The position numbers were made by a program, and so were the translations under genes. A stretch of DNA of 58,668 bases from Aquificaceae bacterium. GTDB taxonomy: Bacteria; Aquificota; Aquificia; Aquificales; Aquificaceae. The stretch lies in contig JANXBA010000052.1 in the NCBI GenBank assembly GCA_025062075.1, positions 1 through 58,668 on the forward strand. Reading direction: 5' to 3'. Shown here one piece after another: positions 56,310 through 58,668 of the stretch. The notes beneath the pieces were generated by a model, which did no database searches, was not told the origin of the DNA, and saw only the letters and a program-made list of their open reading frames with translations. How positions within the stretch are numbered: the stretch's first letter is position 1; the number at the start of each line of letters is the position of its first letter.

Positions 56310-57446
56310 ATGGGAAGGGCTATAAAGATGGCAGAGTCCCCCATGGAGGGGCATCCTGACAAGTTAGCAGACCTGATAGCGGACGCTCTGCTGGACGAGT
56401 TTTTGAGAAAAGACCCCTACAGCAGAGTCTCCTTAGAGATACTGCTACTCTCTGGGATGACCTTTGTGGCGGGGCATGTGTCCACAGAGAGCTATGTGGA
56501 CATACCCGGCGTAGTACGAAGAACCATAAAGGAGACGGGCTACAACAGGCCCGAGTACGGGTTTGACGCGGATTCCTCCGCGGTCATAACCTCCATAGAG
56601 GAGCAGAGCCCAGACATAGCCTTGGGTATATCCTCCGAGGGTGCGGGAGACACCGCCACGGTGGTGGGTTACGCCTGCAAGGACACGCCCAACTACATGC
56701 CCCTTCCCATAAGTCTGGCCCACAACCTCTCCAGAAGGGTTTCAGAACTGCGCAAGTCGGGCAGAGCTCCCTTCCTACGACCTGACGGGAAGGTGCTCAT
56801 AACCGCGGTCTACGAGGAGGAAAGGCCCCTTTTCGTGAAAGACATTATTCTCTTCTGCCAGCACGACCCGGAGATATCCTTGGAAAAGCTCAGAGACTTC
56901 TTAGTGGAAGAGGCGGTCAAGAAGGTAGTCCCAGAGCACATGCTCAAGAGGGAGACCAGAGTGTTAGTGAACCCCTCCGGAAGGTTCGTGCTCGGAGGTC
57001 CTGCGGCGGATGCAGGGCAGACAGGCAGGAAAATCGTCTCCGACGCCTACGGTGATGTGGCCTACTCGGGCGGAAGTGCCTTCTCAGGCAAAGACCCCAC
57101 TAAGACGGACCGAACCGCCTCCTACATGGCCCGCATGATGGCAAAGCATGTGGTGGCCAGCGGTCTTGCGGACCGGTGCATGGTGCAGATGGCCTACGCC
57201 TTCGGCATGAGCGAGGTAATAGCGATAGACATAGAGACCTACCGCACGGAGAAGGTGGAGAAAGAACGCATAATGCAAAGGCTCCTTGAAGTTTTTCCCA
57301 CAAACCCCAGAAGAATGGTGGAGTTCTTAGACCTAAGAAGGCCCATATACAAGCAGACCGCCTGCTACGGGCACTTCGGAAAAGAGGAGCTCCCCTGGGA
57401 GAAGCTCACTAAGGTGGAGGACCTCTCGGAGCTCCTGTCCAATTGA
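56310..57446 (+). CDS. metK: S-adenosylmethionine synthetase (divergent)
   Basis: MetK makes SAM from ATP and methionine. The 378-residue protein follows the bacterial fold in order: EGHPDKLADLIADALLDEFL (His15, Asp17), FDADSSAVITSIEEQSPDIA, PLPISLAHNL, INPSGRF-type VNPSGRFVLGGPAADAG, SAFSGKDPTKTDR and ASGLADRCMVQMAYAFGMSE. Two signatures diverge. The usual GAGDQGLMFGYA is GAGDTATVVGYA (111-122), and the usual GGGAFSGKD is GGSAFSGKD. The catalytic acidic, His and Lys residues appear kept, so I call it functional but distinct. It is leaderless by layout, and selC begins on the next base after its stop. Confidence 0.9.
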   Translation: MGRAIKMAESPMEGHPDKLADLIADALLDEFLRKDPYSRVSLEILLLSGMTFVAGHVSTESYVDIPGVVRRTIKETGYNRPEYGFDADSSAVITSIEEQSPDIALGISSEGAGDTATVVGYACKDTPNYMPLPISLAHNLSRRVSELRKSGRAPFLRPDGKVLITAVYEEERPLFVKDIILFCQHDPEISLEKLRDFLVEEAVKKVVPEHMLKRETRVLVNPSGRFVLGGPAADAGQTGRKIVSDAYGDVAYSGGSAFSGKDPTKTDRTASYMARMMAKHVVASGLADRCMVQMAYAFGMSEVIAIDIETYRTEKVEKERIMQRLLEVFPTNPRRMVEFLDLRRPIYKQTACYGHFGKEELPWEKLTKVEDLSELLSN

Positions 57447-57542
57447 GGGAGAGTTTGGCGCGCTGGTGCGGTCCAGGGACTTCAAATCCCGTGAGAGGCC
57501 TCGAGAGGGGTCTCTGGAGGGTTCGATTCCCTCACTCTCCCG
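57447..57542 (+). tRNA. selC: tRNA-Sec (anticodon UCA)
   Basis: This 96-nt sequence folds as a selenocysteine tRNA. The acceptor stem has 8 bp (GGGAGAGT at 57447-57454 with ACTCTCCC at 57534-57541) plus discriminator G. The anticodon loop CTTCAAA at 57480-57486 gives anticodon TCA at 57482-57484, on a GGGA/TCCC stem. A long variable arm runs from about 57493 to 57514. A 5-bp T stem GAGGG/CCCTC encloses TTCGATT. The 8+5 acceptor-T arrangement and the identical CTTCAAA loop match bacterial tRNA-Sec rather than a Leu or Ser tRNA or a suppressor. CCA is not encoded. The gene starts on the base after the metK stop. Confidence 0.93.
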
Positions 57543-57550
57543 TGAGCGTT

Positions 57551-57556
57551 TATAAT
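57551..57556 (+). promoter_or_regulatory. -10 element for the helicase gene
   Basis: An exact TATAAT lies between selC and the helicase ATG, 19 nt before it, with a G-rich stretch (57566-57571) as a weak ribosome-binding site. Confidence 0.45.
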
Positions 57557-57575
57557 ATCTATCACGGGGGGCAGA

Positions 57576-58668
57576 ATGGAAAACCTTCTCGTTGGTCTTA
57601 GTCAGGCTCAAGAGCGTGCGGTATGCTTACAGAGCAGGTATATAAGAGTGATTGCAGGAGCTGGTGCAGGTAAAACAGAGACATTAACTAGAAGGATCAT
57701 CTATCTGTTGACTACTGATTCTTCTCTGAAACCCAAAAATGTGGTGGCGTTCACCTTTACTGAGAAGGCAGCACAGAGTATGAAAGATAGAATTTACATA
57801 AAGCTGAATGAAATCCAGAGACGAGATGTGTTACAGGAAATAGGTGACATGTTTATAGGAACTATACACAGTTTTTGCTTACGCTTGTTACAAGAGCATT
57901 TCGGATATGGAAACTATATGGTTCTTGATGACAAGCAGGAAGTAGCTTTTCTTTTCCAACATAATAGAGATGTTTTTAATGATTATATGAGAGATAAAAA
58001 TTTAAAAGTGAAGATCCAAAGATTTTTAAAACACGTAAACATATTTTACGATGAGCTAATTGATAAAAAAGACCTTGAAAAACACTTAAGTACAGAACAA
58101 AGATATCAAAGCTTTTATGAAAGCCTAAAAAAATACGAAAGTCTACTTGAAAAACACAAGGTACTCACTTTTCCGCTTATGACCTATTTAGCTGTAGAGA
58201 AATTGAGGCAAAATTCTGATATAATAGAAACGCTTGATATCAAGCACCTAATAGTTGATGAATTCCAAGACCTAAATAAATGTCAGTATGAACTGGTCAA
58301 ATTAATTGGTCAAAAAGCCAACGTATTCGTTGTAGGAGACCCTAGACAAACCATATACCAGTGGCGAGGTTCCAGTAATGAGTTTTTTGAAGAATTTAGC
58401 AAGGATTTTAAGGACGTAAAATATGTACTGATACCTGAAAATAGAAGAAGTGCGACAAGCATAGTTGAATACGCGAACAAATTTTCTGAAAGTTTTGAAA
58501 ATACTATCAAAGACCCAATGGAAAGTAAAAGAGAAAAAAAAGGTGTAGTACAGTATTATGAATATGAAAATCCAAAACAGGAAGCTGAATTTATAGCAAA
58601 ACAAATTAAAGAATTGGTAGAATCAGGAAAGTGCCAGTACAGCGACATTGCCATACTCTTAAGAAGCG
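57576..58668 (+). CDS. UvrD/Rep-family SF1 DNA helicase (3' truncated, AT-rich, probably acquired)
   Basis: The frame runs open from the ATG at 57576 to the window end, 364 codons so far. Superfamily 1A helicase motifs appear in order: QAQERAV (Q motif), IAGAGAGKTETLTRR (Walker A), VAFTFTEKAA (Ia), GTIHSFCLRLL (Ib), IVDEFQDLNKCQYELV (II), VGDPRQTIYQWRG (III) and ENRRS (IV). The spacing is shorter than in UvrD or PcrA, so it may be a compact variant such as those in defense modules or mobile elements. I cannot name the subfamily. Codon use shifts to AAA/GAA and T-ending codons, and local GC is roughly 20-35%, against about 60% in metK. It begins 33 bp after selC. Confidence 0.9.
   Translation, partial: MENLLVGLSQAQERAVCLQSRYIRVIAGAGAGKTETLTRRIIYLLTTDSSLKPKNVVAFTFTEKAAQSMKDRIYIKLNEIQRRDVLQEIGDMFIGTIHSFCLRLLQEHFGYGNYMVLDDKQEVAFLFQHNRDVFNDYMRDKNLKVKIQRFLKHVNIFYDELIDKKDLEKHLSTEQRYQSFYESLKKYESLLEKHKVLTFPLMTYLAVEKLRQNSDIIETLDIKHLIVDEFQDLNKCQYELVKLIGQKANVFVVGDPRQTIYQWRGSSNEFFEEFSKDFKDVKYVLIPENRRSATSIVEYANKFSESFENTIKDPMESKREKKGVVQYYEYENPKQEAEFIAKQIKELVESGKCQYSDIAILLRS

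Noticed and set aside
57447-57542. tRNA-Leu, tRNA-Ser or opal suppressor
   Set aside because: The anticodon is TCA, the acceptor stem has 8 bp, and the anticodon loop matches known tRNA-Sec; Leu and Ser tRNAs have 7-bp acceptor stems.
58302-58604. 100-codon minus-strand frame in the AT-rich helicase
   Set aside because: It is Phe/Ile/Tyr-rich low-complexity sequence opposite conserved helicase motifs III and IV.

Overview
The window reads as a chromosomal segment of a hyperthermophilic or thermophilic Aquificaceae-type bacterium (Aquifex/Hydrogenobacter/Thermocrinis relatives) with a moderately high GC content. The reasons are the strong AGG/ATA/AAG/GAG codon bias, the branched-polyamine synthase BpsA found in thermophiles, an unusually long LysS, a GlgB and LpxC that read like their Aquifex counterparts, succinyl-CoA synthetase, a split F0 stalk gene set (b', b, delta without alpha), and a full Gram-negative lipid A/LPS gene set. 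No species is claimed.

Layout. 1-6488: 3' end of phoU, an NtrY-like histidine kinase, a small unknown gene and sucC, then the two-domain glnE. 16370-6521 (minus): one run of eleven co-directional genes, panD, an unknown helical-repeat protein, tilS, ftsH, leuC, rpmB, aroC, mlaE, dut, a CPA2 antiporter and queA. 16427-24197: an NfnA/SudB-like flavoprotein, kdsB, lpxC, hemD, dnaG, a GT39-like membrane transferase and glgB. 24240-31781: gatB, rpiB, atpF'-atpF-atpH, ndk, hemH, hisA, hslV, a ZIP transporter and a Gfo/Idh/MocA-like protein. 31778-41187: an FNR-type reductase, lysS, an unknown gene, lpxB, rluD, folE, lpxI, an MsbA-like exporter, a small membrane protein and ribBA. 41179-50712: a soluble PAS histidine kinase, purK, bpsA, an unknown gene, nth, an MFS carrier, a small unknown protein, dnaX, lysA, nfi and yraN. 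50690-57446: the heptose kinase rfaE1, lysC, hisZ, copA, rpsP, khpA and metK. 57447-57542: a selenocysteine tRNA (selC), starting on the base after the metK stop. From about 57.6 kb base composition collapses to roughly 20-35% GC and a UvrD/Rep-type helicase, cut by the window edge, begins. This looks like the left edge of a horizontally acquired island at selC.

How the genes work together. Most of the window is housekeeping. Lipid A/LPS genes (lpxC, lpxB, lpxI, kdsB, rfaE1, an MsbA-like exporter) are scattered among amino acid (aroC, leuC, lysA, lysC, hisA, hisZ), cofactor (panD, ribBA, folE, hemD, hemH), nucleotide (dut, purK, ndk, rpiB) and information-processing genes (dnaG, dnaX, lysS, gatB, tilS, queA, rluD, rpmB, rpsP).

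Architecture. Coding density is extreme: no gene-free stretch reaches 300 bp and the longest is 173 bp (3535-3707). Within operons genes overlap by ATGA/GTGA/TTGA junctions. Eight of eleven convergent gene pairs overlap at their 3' ends and no intrinsic terminator is visible at any of them. About twenty first-of-transcript genes carry a TATAAT-like -10 hexamer ending 5-10 nt before the start codon and lack a Shine-Dalgarno sequence, which implies leaderless or nearly leaderless mRNAs. Genes with a real leader (rpsP, rpmB, ftsH, sucC, leuC, bpsA) carry strong GGAGG sites instead. The hexamer GAGCTC is greatly over-represented in at least part of the window.
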